Origin: Zizania palustris
Lineage: Eukaryota; Streptophyta; Magnoliopsida; Poales; Poaceae
DNA length: 64,000 nt
Reading direction: 5' to 3'
Assembly (NCBI GenBank): GCA_019279435.1
Contig: JAAALK010000081.1
Span: 61,557,318 to 61,621,317, forward strand
Part shown: positions 32,026-42,714 of the stretch, in pieces
How positions within the stretch are numbered: the stretch's first letter is position 1
Layout of the letters: every line of letters begins with the position of its first letter
Made by a program: the position numbers and the translations under genes
The notes under the pieces: model-generated
What the model saw: only the letters and a program-made list of their open reading frames with translations
Told to the model about the DNA's origin: nothing
The model's database searches: none

Positions 32026-32618
32026 TCTGGTATCAGAGCCACCGTTTCCTCAGTAGGATTGTTCTTGTTTTTGGTAGGATAGATTTTATATGCCTACTGT
32101 CCACTAATAGCCAAAAAGAAAACCTACAGCCCAAATTCATACGTGCTACTGATTTTGTAGTTTGCTTTATCGAGTTTTAATCCTTTAAGATTTGTCTAGT
32201 TGCTGAATTTTTTTCCCCTCATCGTTCTAGCTGTTATGTTTGTTCCATCCCATCCTTGATCTGATCGTCATTGTTTGCTGCCATTGAGTTTAAAGGTTAT
32301 GCTATAACTTGGTGGAATCAAATTCGCGCAGAATACCAACGATTTGGACATCACCATATCACATGGGAAGAAATGAAGAGGGAACTGCGACGTCGTTTTG
32401 TTCCTGCGTATTATTCCCGTGACTTACATTTGCGGCTCAAACGCCTTGTGCAAGGTACTCGCAGCGTTGATGAATATTTTCAAGAAATGGAAATGTGCCT
32501 ACTCCGTACGGGAATTATTGAGGATGAGGAATCCACAATGGCTCGGTTCTTGGTTGGCCTGAATAAACCAATTGCTGATAAAGTGGACATGACAAACTAC
32601 ACAAATATAACAGAGTTG
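32026..32618 (+). pseudogene. Second, truncated leader and gag of the CRM-like element
   Basis: Primer site, leader and gag match 26511-27100, including the same missing gag start. The gag frame (from about 32271) ends at TNITEL, where the first copy continues with VHFAKRAERQL. The next bases are the beginning of X copy 2, with GTTG/TTG shared at the joint. Confidence 0.85.
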
Positions 32619-33739
32619 GATGGCAAAAATGACATTAATGGTCGAAATTGTCAAAATATCATTTTTTTGTTAAATTGGGCCGAAAATATGCAATTCCTGG
32701 CACAAACCGAAGCCTTGAAGTGCTGAAGGCCCATCCGCATGGGGCTTCGATTGCCCTTCAGCGGCCTGCTTCGCAGGCTAGCTTCAGCTCAAAGGGCCCC
32801 TTCGGTGGCCCGCTTTGCCGAAAGGCTTTGCCACGAAGAGCCTACTTTGGCAGGCCTATCGAAGCCCCACCTCGGGTAGGCTTGAGGGGTTGAATCTGTT
32901 AAGGATTCGAGTTGTTTTGATCCCTAATAAAATCTTATCTTGTTTAGGCCGAATCCTAATCAGGTTAGAGATAGAGTTGTATCCATGTGCATCAAGACTA
33001 GGCCCTATAAATATAGGGGTGAGGCCGATTCAAATCAATCTACACAGATCAATATTTCAAAACCCTAGTTTTGAATCGTACATCTACTTTTCATCTACTT
33101 TCCGCATTAGTTCAGTCCATCTTCGTGGGTTTGCGCTGAAAGCCCTTCGTGCATCACATCGTAACCATGGTAAGTCCTTGTTGGTTCGCTTGTGAATCAT
33201 CTGTTAATCTACGTAACAAATTACTATCACCTTGTTGGTTCGCCTATGAACCATCCGTTAATCTACGTAACAGATTGTTATCCTTCGTTCTATCTATTTT
33301 CCTACTGCTACACTTGGTAATTCGGTCTCTAGGCCGAATTGGCAATTGATCTTTGTGTTTTGTAGAGTTTACGTTCGGAGCTCCTTCGCCAAGGATTTTC
33401 ACTCCAATCCAACCTTGGAAAGGCTATCTCCGGAGCCAGGAGCTTAGTTTTGGAGGCTGCCGGGGCACCCTTCGTTAGGTCTTCACTTCATCCATCCGTG
33501 TTGGATCCGTCACGCCGTTGTCAGTCTGGTCAGGTTCCATGCTCCAGAGCTGCTTTGCATCAGAGTCACTTCGCATCGGAGCCACGCCAGGACACTTTGC
33601 ATCGGACCTCATCACGCCAGAGGCTTCACGCCGAACCCTGTTGTTCGGAGGCGATTTCACGTCACGATCTGTTCGAAGCCTGCCTTCGGTCAGATCGATC
33701 TGAACGCCGAAGGTTATCTTCAGTGCATACTTCGCATCA
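32619..33739 (+). repeat. LTR-type repeat X, copy 2
   Basis: Matches X copy 1 from its first bases (ATGGCAAAAATGAC) to CTTCGCATCA, with scattered differences, and has the TATA box at about 33006-33015 and the 54 bp duplication. The same 24-base palindrome-containing spacer (33740-33763) then joins it to R copy 3. Confidence 0.8.
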
Positions 33740-33763
33740 GATGTCGAAGGCCTCCCTTCGGTG

Positions 33764-36656
33764 ACGCACTGCACTCAACCTCAAATACAAATCTGCACGT
33801 CGTCTGCAACATTGCGTGCATATGAAAACTCCTCATTCTTCATAAGTTATACTTATGCGGAACTGTTCCCGACTAATATCTTGAATAGAGTGTGCTAGTG
33901 TTCAGTGCCTGATTTTTTTCATTTGGTGTTACGATTTTATTCTTAAAAATTGTATACGAGTGTAAACTTAAAATGCAATATGATTTTTTAAAAAGTTTGT
34001 CGTAAATATAATAATTGTGTCCCATAGTTTTATAAATCTATTAAAATTAATATCTAGATTAAAGGTAGTCAGGACACCTGAACCGCCCCTGTCTGCCTGC
34101 GTTTACTTTGGCATATGGCCGGTTTAATTTCTTTTCTGCGGAAATTGCATGGATGCCTTGGCAAACATTAATTTGTCAGTTTCTTGCTGTGCAATAATTT
34201 TATACATGAGCACCCAGTGGCACGGTCCTCCCCAATAGAGTAGCTAAATTAATGTCTCTCGGTACATTCCCTATTTTAAGGTTCCTTTATTTTTGACAGC
34301 CGTTTAAAGTATCTATTGTAGATAATTTTTTAATTCTAATCTCAAAAATTTAGATAAGGGAGCTTTTAGAGCATCTCCAGGAGACACTCTAAAAAATTCA
34401 CTTCCCTTAATTTTAGAGATTATAACTAAAAAATTAGTTCCAATAGATACTCTAAAAGACTCTCAATAATAAAGTTCTTCATAAATCTTTCTTCGTCATC
34501 CTTACTTATAGGGAACAACTTTCATTCCCTATCTAGTCCAGTTCGACCTGCCGGTGATACAATAGATGAAAAAGAAAAGAAAAGAGAATGTATTGAATTG
34601 GTAGGATTTATATGTATAGAGAATATAATATTGAGAATCCGTTGGAAAGTAGTAAAATTTAGTGATTAAAATTTGTTAAAAGAACTTGAGATTTTAAAGA
34701 ATAAAAAATAGCATCTCTTGAAGACGCCGTTAGAAAAGATGGTCTTATGGAGTTAGGGTAGGGTCAAGAATGTTTAATTTAAAACTCATGGTTTAAGCGA
34801 TTATTATTGTTTTTGCTACCGTAAATCTGTGTTTTTTTGTCAATGTTTTGGCCGACGAATATAGGAAAAAGTTTGTTTTAAAATCTAAGTGTTTACGGGT
34901 GCGAGTTTAAAAGTATTTTACAGATTACGAATTTTTACAAAACTGTTTTGCCGTCATTCGTGGCGCCTCAAGTAGCAACCTAGTTATTGTACGTCTATTT
35001 ATCACAAGTTTATTTTAAAATCCACGAGTTTTAGGGGTGCAAGTTTCAAAGTATTTTATGGATTTTAGTTTACTAAGGATTTTTTTAAATCTTTTGTACC
35101 CAATGCTATTTTCCTGTATTTGGTTGAGCTGTAGATTTTTAAAAAAAACTATTGTGAGTTATGGGCCGTAGAAAAATTGTTGTGAGCTATTGAAAAAGTG
35201 GAGATGTTGTTTGGTTTAAACAACAATGAATTTATGTTTTGGTAGCTCATGATACTTGGTTAGATTACTACTATGCAATTTTGCATGTAAATTATTATAA
35301 TCATGAAATTTTGTAATGTTTGTACTAAAATTATATATTTTTGAATTACACTAAAATATTATATTTTTACTAAAATTTTATCTTTTCAAATCTTACATTA
35401 ATTGGTATATTATAATAGCATGGTAGATAATTTTCATTCAAAGTTGAACTGAGAGTTATGAAAGTTAGAGTTCACCAACTTTAAATTTGTACACGAAAAA
35501 GCTACGGCTTTTTTTAAAAAAAAAACTGATTGACCCTTGAACCCATTGTTTTGTTCAGCTTTTCCAACCAGAAAACTGAAAGATGAATCAAACACATTCT
35601 TACTAAAACAACCTTACTAAGACATGGGAAAAGGCTTAAGGCTTATTTGGGGAGCTTTTGGTAGCGAGAGATTTTTAGTAGTTAGTTAGTCTAAGGAGCT
35701 GGATAGTCTGAGTATCTAGTTGATGGGAATCTAAAGAAGCTGGTGTTTTCCAGCTTCTAGATTCTAGTTCATTTCTACATTCTTCATCTACTGGTTCTCA
35801 CAATCTGACTAGAATTTGAACCGTTTATTTCAGCTTTAGATTCTAAAACTTTCATAAGTTCCCCTAAATAGGTCCTTAAGGCAATTGGGGCTCGAGTCTT
35901 TGATCTTATCTCTAAAAGTTAATTAAATTCGTATCATAATGTTACGTGGATTTTTTTAAATGAAATAAAAACACTTTATAAGATGGTACCAATTGCCGAC
36001 AACATGGCGACATTTGCGGCTCAAGTAGCAACCAAGCTAGTTCATGTCCATCTATTTGTTTATTGTAACCTCCCAACTGTCCCTCTTAATTTCAAACCTT
36101 CAATATCTTTCAAGCAATGAGTGTGGCATGCATGTCTCACTCATCCATCCATGTACCATTAAGTCAGCGACAGTACACCACTATGCAAGTAGCAACCTAC
36201 CTACAGTCCATGTCCATCTATATATTTAATGTAACCTTGCACTAAGCTGTGAGTAAGAGTAGCAGGCACACTGCTAAGTGCTCTTGCTGAGCTTTGCAAA
36301 GACCAATAATGAGGAAGTAGTGGCATTCTGATCTTGTTCTTTTCGGTCATCTTGTTCTCTTCCCTCTCAGCCGTCAACTGGATTATGTCGGCCATCGCCG
36401 CCGATGTGCTTCTAGGAGTGGCGACGTCGACATCCCGTTCCCATTCGGTATCAACCATGAGTGTGCATGGCAGACACATGAGACGAGAAAGTATGACTTT
36501 AAGATCGACTGCTTGTCCGCACACGATGGCACCATAAAGCCTTTCTTTAGAGGTAAAGAGGTCATCAAGATCTCAGTGACACAAGGTAAGGCCTGGATGA
36601 ATATGAACATGTCTACCTACTATTACGACTCATCCTCGGGCACAATGAAAGGCTGT
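33764..36656 (+). repeat. Tandem unit R, copy 3 (about 2.89 kb)
   Basis: Complete copy beginning ACGCACTGCACTC and ending at the kinase-type exon fragment. Compared with copy 1 it has an extra segment near its start (TTCCCGACTAATATCTTG) and small indels. Confidence 0.88.
36307..36656 (+). pseudogene. Wall-associated-kinase-type extracellular exon fragment, R copy 3
   Basis: Same layout as in R copy 1: signal-peptide-like FFSVILFSSLSAVNW and IAADVLLG in one frame, then SGDVDIPFPFGI and HECAWQTHETRKYDFKID in another. Copy 1 reads DILFPFG where this copy reads DIPFPFG. Here the frame continues after GKA with WMNMNMSTYYYDSSSGTMKGC, as expected for this receptor domain, and ends at the TGA formed by the start of X. 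The shared frameshift means the gene was already broken when the unit multiplied. Confidence 0.65.
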
Positions 36657-37361
36657 TGATGGCAAAAAATGACATTAATGGTCGAAATTGTCAAAATATC
36701 ATTTTTTTTGTTAATTTGGGCCGAAAATATGCAATTCTCGGCACAAGCCGAAGCCTTGAAGTGCCGAAGGCCCATCCGCATGGGGCTTCAATTGCCCTTC
36801 AGCGGCCTTCTTCGCAGGCTAGCTTCTGCCCAAAGGGCCCCTTCGGCGGCCTGTCGAAGCCCCACCTCGGGTAAGCCTGAGGGGTTGAATCCGTTAAGGA
36901 TTCGAGTTGTTTTGATCCCTAATAAAATCTTATCTTGTTTAGGCCGAATCCTAATCAGGTTAGAGATAGAGTTGTATCCATGTGCATCAAGACTAGCTCC
37001 TATAAATATAGGGGTGAGGCCGATTCAAATCAATCTACACAGATCAATATTTCAAAACCCTAGTTTTGAATCGTACATCTACTTTTCATCTACTTTCCAC
37101 ATTAGTTCAGTCCATCTTCGTGGGTTTGCGCTGAAAGCCCTCCGTGCATCACATCGTAACCGTGGTAAGTCCTTGTTGGTTTGCTTGTGAATCATCTGTT
37201 AATCTACGTAACAGATTGCTATCACCTTGTTGGTTCGCCTATGAACCATCCATTAATCTACGTAACAGATTGTTACCCTTCGTTCTATTTATTTTCCTAC
37301 TGCTACACTTGGTAATTCGGTCTCTAGGCCAAATTGGCAATTGATCTTTGTGTTTTGTAGA
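36657..37361 (+). repeat. LTR-type repeat X, copy 3, left part
   Basis: Starts TGATGGCAAAAAATGAC, TATA box at 37001-37010. It is interrupted at TTTTGTAGA by the Tat-lineage element and resumes at 48659. A segment of about 30 bp present in copies 1 and 2 (around the GAAAGGCTTTG region) is missing here. Confidence 0.82.
37357..37361 (+). other. Left target-site duplication of the Tat-lineage element
   Basis: GTAGA, repeated exactly at 48654-48658 on the other side of the element. Confidence 0.92.
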
Positions 37362-37855
37362 TGTTGGCGTAAAAGATTACGCTAACAGGTTTCTGAAGTT
37401 AGAAACTAACAAACGAAGTGTTTGTGAAGTAAACTATTTCATGCCTCCGAAAGGATAATAGCTTAAAATAGTTCGAAGATGTATATTGAATAACTTGTAT
37501 TCTGTCCCGATTACAGGGTAAAACAGGGGGTATTTATAGGCCCAAAAATTAAGGAAAAGACCCTTTTACCCCTCTATTACAACCGACATAGTGGAAACTA
37601 TTCGGTACCCTTAATAGGGCTAAAATGGTAAAAGACTAATCTAATGAGAAAGAAGATAAGTCTTCCATCCTAGCTGGCAAGGAAGCTCTCGGAAGAGTCC
37701 TAGTTCGAAGATATACTCCGAACTAGAGTTCGCCTCCATACTTCGAACTTGATCCATTGTATTGCCGGAGTTATATGCTGGAAACCTTTGATTCAATCAC
37801 CTGCCTTTGTCCTGTTACAACAATGGCTCTGAGGATGAAATATTTCCATCCAACA
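37362..37855 (-). repeat. 3' LTR of the Tat-lineage element, 494 bp
   Basis: Plus-strand ends TGTTGGCGTAAAAG and CATCCAACA. A TATA-type TATAAATACCCC is present on the minus strand near 37527-37538. A purine tract (GAGGGGCTAC on the minus strand, about 37856-37866) lies next to it. Confidence 0.92.
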
Positions 37856-37866
37856 GTAGCCCCTCG

Positions 37867-38296
37867 AATACGCTTCTCCGCTAGACCTGTGATGTTAGGA
37901 GAGCAGTATACGCAAGAAAAATAATCATGCGCAGAGACTAACAGTTTTAATCAGCCTTCGAAATATGCGGAGATTCGAAACTTTGAATCAACTTATAAGA
38001 AAATTATGCTCGAACTATTTTTTAGAATTATCTTAAAAAGTTTGAAAGCTTTTTTAGGCTTAGAAGAAATAGCCGTTGGCTTTTTCCTCAACGGAAATTA
38101 AAGGAATGCGTTAAGTTCGCAAAGAGATAACGGTTAGGAATGTGAAACGGCAGAACACCAAACGGTAAAAATTGTGGCCTCGGCTATAAATAAGGGACCC
38201 AGATCCTTCCCAAATACTTTCTCACCGCTTTCGTGCAAACAAACCAGTAGACAAGCCCTAGCCTCCATTTCTTCTTTGAGCAACCAGAGCAAATCC
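37867..38296 (+). promoter_or_regulatory. Upstream region of the antisense ORF block
   Basis: This lies between the Tat 3' LTR and the first antisense ATG. CTATAAATAAGG near 38182 is a candidate TATA box about 110 bases before the ATG at 38297, on the + strand. So the block may have its own promoter. Confidence 0.45.
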
Positions 38297-39248
38297 ATGG
38301 CGAAGACCAGTTTCAAGGTTCCCGGGGCGGCTTCAGCCTTGGCTCGGCAGCAGGCTGCGGCTGCAGCGGCGGCGGCGACATCGGCGACGGTGACTCCAAC
38401 AGCAACAGTAGCAGCAATGGCGGCGCCAGGAAGAAATCCCCAACGCGATGATCCTCAATATCTCCTTCCGGCGTCGTCGAAGTATGCGGATCAGTCTTAC
38501 CAACTAGGACCTTCAACCTGCAAGAGGGAGTCACTCGCGGCAGCGATAGAAGGGAAGATTAGTTCGGAGATTGTGATTCGCAAACCCGAAAAAGAAGCTA
38601 TGCCTTCGCCAAGGCCTGGAGAAGTGGTTGTCTTCGAAGCCTTTTTCGAAGCTGGATTAGGGCTCCCGGCTGTCGACTTCCTGGCCGAGGTACTGGATTT
38701 ATTCCATGTTACTCTCCCCCAACTCTCTCCGAACGTGATAGCATGCCTTTCCATCTTCGAGTGGGCGTTGTGAGCTGAAGGCTGCGAAGGAAGAGCAGAA
38801 ATCTTCGCAGCCCTACACCGGACTTCTTGCCAACCCAAGACCTTCGTAGGCCCTGGAGGTGAAAAAATGGTTGTGGCCTTCGGGAGTATTAACTTCCGGC
38901 TCTGAGACGAATATGCTCTTCGATTTCTAGCTAAGGCCATCAATGCCAGATGGTATACGGATTGGATCCTCCGATGGTTTTACGTCGAAGTTGGAGCGGG
39001 AAGCCGCTTAGCTGGACGTCTATAGGACATAAACTTCCGTAGGGAAGCTCTTGTCCATCCAGATCCAGGCCAGCTTGAAGCTCTCCTTAGCCTACTTCAG
39101 CGGATTAGCCATCGCCTGAGCATGAGGGATCTGGCAGAGGAGTTCATCGGACTTCAGATCCCCCCTCTGATGGCCAACTAGCCAATCACCTTCGAGGAAG
39201 ATACGGAAGGTGGCCTTCGAAAGATTTCTTCGAGCTCGAGCCCTGCAG
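38297..39248 (+). pseudogene. Antisense ORF block, exon 1: putative gypsy-type transposon protein domain
   Basis: From the ATG at 38297 the protein starts MAKTSFKVPGAASALARQQA with an alanine run, then SPRPGEVVVFEAFFEAGLGL, FLAEVLDLFHVTLPQLSPN and CLSIFEW. This is the pattern of the Pfam family called putative gypsy type transposon (Transposase_28), named from recall. In-frame TGA codons at 38771 and near 38909 and later stops break it. A donor-like CTGCAG|GTAACTT at 39248 would end the exon. The function of this family is unknown. Confidence 0.6.
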
Positions 39249-39318
39249 GTAACTTCGAAAACAACATGTTTCATATATATTTATTTGAAGAAATAACCAA
39301 CATCAACTTTTCTTCCAG

Positions 39319-39975
39319 CCTCTCTAGCTCCTATGACATCGGAGCAAATTGTGTGGGCTTCGGAGAAAATTCTGGGAGTCCCGACTCCGACCGAGAAAGA
39401 ATGGAGGATTAAGTTAGTAGGTACTTGGGAACGGTCCAACCAAGTATGGGGGCTACTCGAAGTTGTTCCCCCTCCTCTTTTGGATTGGGTGCCTTCGGAA
39501 CAAGGGCCTAAGAAAAGGAAAGCCGAAGTTGGAGCCTCGACCTCTGCCAAGACTCCATCGAAGAAGGTAGCCCAAAAGCCAAAAACTGCGGCGCCTTCAA
39601 GCCCCATAGCTTCGGTCTCCGATTCCTCGGAGGATGAAGGTAGAATGCTCGTTGACCTGATTGACAAAGATGGAGCCCAAGCAGATGCAAGCATTGGCGA
39701 TGCTGCGAGCGTGCCGGAGTTTCCAAGCAACCTTGGGCAAGTTGGGACTTCGGCTGCTCAAGAAAACTTATCGCGGGAGGAAGCCCCTATGAACGAAGGT
39801 GGAGCCGAAGTTGCTGCAGAATCAACTTCGATTCCGAGTGAAGCAACGACTGTAGCTCCCGAAGAGGTTCCAACAGTCGAAGCTTTAGTCGTGAATTCTG
39901 ACTACGATGAAGACTTTGGGGTAGCTTTTGACCCGCCAAGCAATCCAATGCTCACCCGTCGACAAGACTTCGGAG
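39319..39975 (+). CDS. Antisense ORF block, exon 2 (acidic, S/T/E-rich)
   Basis: An acceptor TTCTTCCAG precedes it and a donor GGAG|GTAAAC follows. The open frame reads from SEQIVWASEKILGVP through VPSEQGPKKRKAEVG (a possible nuclear localisation signal) to a long acidic, serine/threonine-rich stretch ending MLTRRQDFG. No known domain. It joins exon 3 in the same frame across a 73 bp AT-rich intron. Confidence 0.55.
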
Positions 39976-40048
39976 GTAAACTACACATAATTCCTTTGTT
40001 CTTTTTTCCTGCAAAATTATATAATGTATAATACCTTTGCCTCAACAG

Positions 40049-40485
40049 GATCTGCTCCTATGGAAGAGGTCCGTCCCGAAGATACAATTCCTGTGACTTC
40101 GGCAACTCCGGAGCCAATTCCAGAAATCGCCCAAATGGGACCTGGAAAAGGTAAAGGCAAGGTGGACCCCCTCCCTGCTCCGAGATCAGGATTAACTCCG
40201 TTTAAATCGACAGACGGAAGCCAATCTACAAAGGAGGGCCAGTCTGCTGAAGTTCTAGAAGATACGACCCAGCGCTCCGACCCCTCGCCGAACGAAGACG
40301 ATCAGAGGGCCTTGTCTATGCTCCCTCTTCTAGCTTCTTTCTTGGAGCGAAGAACCAGACTTTGGGCTTTGCTCGAGCCTTTGGATCGAGCTAGCCGCGA
40401 AGTCGGGGAGACAGACTTGGTAGCCATCCTGAGCGAAGCTGAGGGTTCGGAGCTCAACGCCACCATGGAGCGTGCAGCATATCAG
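40049..40485 (+). CDS. Antisense ORF block, exon 3
   Basis: It begins after CCTCAACAG and ends AYQ before GTACGAAG. Contents: a low-complexity part (PMEEVRPEDTIPV, GKGKGKVDPLPAPRSG) followed by a helical part (LLASFLERRTRLWALLEPLDRA, VAILSEAEGSELNATMERAAYQ). The intron after it is 73 bp and ends TTTGCAG. Confidence 0.55.
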
Positions 40486-40558
40486 GTACGAAGTATCTAC
40501 AAAACAAAATAAATCTCATATACAAATAATTTCTCACCTTGGTTTTTTCTCTTTGCAG

Positions 40559-41413
40559 CAAATAGTCTTGGCCCGAGCTGCAAACGTTTCAAACGAACGT
40601 GGAAGCCTTCGCCTTCGAGAGGAAATCACTACTCTTCAGAGAAATCTTAACATTTCCGAAGGTCGAATCTCCCATTTAGACAACGTGGTCTCAGCAGAGC
40701 GGAGGGCCAGGCAAAGCTTGAAAACTGCAAATAAGGAGCTCGAAGCAGAACAAATTGTGCTTCGGGCGGAAATAGAAAAGATGCGGGCGGAGCATGCTAC
40801 GGCGGGGGCTGAACTTGTCAAGCTCCGGGAGGAAAAGGCCAAAACTGCAGAAGAGGCTAGCCACCTACTTAACCAGAAAAACTCTTTAGCTACAGAGGCA
40901 GCTAGGCTCTCTGGCGTGGTGGAAGAGTTGACTTCGGCGAAGGATGCTTTACTTGAAGACAAACTGAAGTCGGAGAAGGTAGCTGCGAAGGTCATGAACC
41001 AACTCCTAGGTGTTCTAGAGTACTTCGGTACTACTGGGACACTTCCTTCGAATGACAACGCCTCCTTGCTTCGGTGGCTAAAAATGATCCAAGGAGCTGC
41101 GAAGAGAATGAAGATGGCAGGCATTCGGTACGGAGAAATCTCCGGACAAGTGGCTGCTATCGGCATACTTCGTTACTACGAAGATCTGGGAATATCAATA
41201 ACTCCGAACGCAGAGGCGACTCCCATTACTTTCGATGACAGTAGGCTTCTTACTCCTTTCGAAGATGTGGCCGCTGCTTGGCAAGCCTTCCAAGCTTCAT
41301 GGAGAGCCGAAGGTCACATTGCGATCAAGGCTTGGATTGATGAAGGACAAAGCCCGAAGCAAGCTCGGTCGCAAGCCTCGAGTAGCCAGCCTCCGTCAAA
41401 CCCGCAGGTCTAG
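40559..41413 (+). CDS. Antisense ORF block, exon 4: coiled-coil protein
   Basis: The frame begins QIVLARAANVSNERGSLRLR and continues with about 150 residues of coiled coil (LREEITTLQRNL, LKTANKELEAEQIVLRAEIEKM, LREEKAKTAEEASHLL). A globular-looking end follows (YFGTTGTLPSNDNASLLRWL, ITFDDSRLLTPFEDVAAAWQAF) up to NPQV and a stop. No enzyme motif is visible. Proteins of this layout are annotated in grasses with the putative gypsy-type transposon domain. Open throughout, on the opposite strand to pol. Confidence 0.6.
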   Translation, partial: QIVLARAANVSNERGSLRLREEITTLQRNLNISEGRISHLDNVVSAERRARQSLKTANKELEAEQIVLRAEIEKMRAEHATAGAELVKLREEKAKTAEEASHLLNQKNSLATEAARLSGVVEELTSAKDALLEDKLKSEKVAAKVMNQLLGVLEYFGTTGTLPSNDNASLLRWLKMIQGAAKRMKMAGIRYGEISGQVAAIGILRYYEDLGISITPNAEATPITFDDSRLLTPFEDVAAAWQAFQASWRAEGHIAIKAWIDEGQSPKQARSQASSSQPPSNPQV

Positions 41414-41506
41414 ATTTGCCTTAGGATCTTGACTATGTAAAGAATCATGCTTTTTGTACATTTATGAATGAAAATTTGCTTATCGTGTTTTTAGGCTTCA
41501 CCTCAT

Positions 41507-41957
41507 ATGGAAGATGTCGAAGTGTTAAACGTTAACGAAGAACTCTGCCTACTATGGGCTACCTTCAATCTTTTAAAACTTCACAAGCGACCTCGATTTT
41601 TAGTTCCTCGAGAAAGCTCCGGTGCAATAGCGCCTGAAGTATGCAAAGATATATTATCTTATATTAAAGAGGAAGAAAAAGAAGTTAACTTGGAAACTTC
41701 ATCTTCCGAAGACATTGCGTGGTCCGAAGATGAAGGTATTGCTCAAGGGAAAAAACCTGAAGGACTTGGAAGCTGGGAAAGGAGCCCTAAACGACTCCGA
41801 ACTTGGGCCGAGCTTCAACAAGAATAGAAAGACTTTAGAGCTTCGAAGGGAGGTAGGAGAGTTAAATGTAAAGTTGTTAGAACTCCTGGCTCTAGAACTA
41901 GTCGTTCCAACCTTAGCTCTAGAGATCAACGGGGTCTTCGATTCCTTCTCGGTATAG
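41507..41957 (+). CDS. Small ORFs at the end of the antisense block
   Basis: Two overlapping frames: MEDVEVLNVNEELCLLWATF (41507-41827) and a basic/leucine-rich one starting upstream of LKGKNLKDLEAGKG (41715-41957). They could be one further exon pair with a frameshift. TTTTTAG before 41493 is a possible acceptor. No homology recognised. Confidence 0.35.
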
Positions 41958-42272
41958 ACACTGATTTTTCATGATGTAATCATAATTTGTTCGGATAATA
42001 AATATTGATTTTTAAAATTGTCTCCCTACTTCCCAGCCCCTCTTTGGGTGTAAGCAACTTCGAACTATACTCAAAGATGGTTAGGCGCAAAGAAAAACTT
42101 AGGAGTACAATTTTGGAGGCTCGGAGCCCCTCAGCAATTTTTAAAGATTGATTAAAATCTTATAAAGTGTCTTCGACTACTTGAAGTCTGAAAACTGGTA
42201 ACTTAGTACCTTTTGCTTTGAAAAAAATCACTTCGGACAACTTTCCGGACACTTTAGTGTCCCAAACGATTG

Positions 42273-42510
42273 GTCACTTTGGACTTTTTTGACAGATATT
42301 CAAAGCTCATGAGCTCAAACTCTATTTTGTTTTGGCCTCCTTTGGCTCTTTTTGCGAATGCTATCAAACCGGTGGTTTGGAATTCGCAGTGGTCTCCTTG
42401 GACTCTTTTTACGGATGCTTTCAAGCCGAAACTTGGAATCCACATTATTTGGTCTCCTTCGACTCTTTTTACGGATGCTTTCAAGCCGGTGGCTTGGAAT
42501 CCATTTTTTC
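42273..42510 (-). repeat. Tandem repeat of about 58 bp, four units, in the 3' region of the Tat element
   Basis: Units share GACTCTTTTTACGGATGCTT and TCAAGCCGGTGGCTTGGAAT or diverged forms; they start near 42273, 42331, 42391 and 42449. The last two are the most alike. It lies between integrase and the antisense block. Retand, a related Tat element, is known for an amplified tandem repeat in a similar place. Confidence 0.75.
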
Positions 42511-42714
42511 AGTGACTTTCCCACCTCGTCAGAAGCTTCGGACCAGTGGTCCGAAGTCCGAAAAATATGACTCAAATTAATGACACTTCCCTCCCGGTCA
42601 ACTTCGCTATTCCAGTGCGTCCACCCGAAGTGGGAAGTATTTGGGGGGTAGGCATTATCTGAACCATATGATTTATTAATTCGAAAGGTGTTTACAAATG
42701 ATTACAAGGAGCCC

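Larger units (their letters stand above)
25550..32618 (+). mobile_element. CRM-like Ty3/Gypsy element, LTR-internal-LTR-partial internal
   Basis: Two 961 bp LTRs (25550-26510, 31065-32025), each followed by the tRNA-Met primer site TGGTATCAGAGC. The first internal region is complete from the primer site to the purine tract, but gag lacks its start. After the second LTR a second primer site, leader and gag piece follow and stop at 32618, where X copy 2 begins. The LTRs differ at about 11 positions by eye, so the copy is young. Pol has protease, reverse transcriptase, RNase H, integrase in Gypsy order, and its frame runs into the 3' LTR, a feature known from CRM elements. Lineage is inferred from this and from recalled pol sequence. 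Confidence 0.88.
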
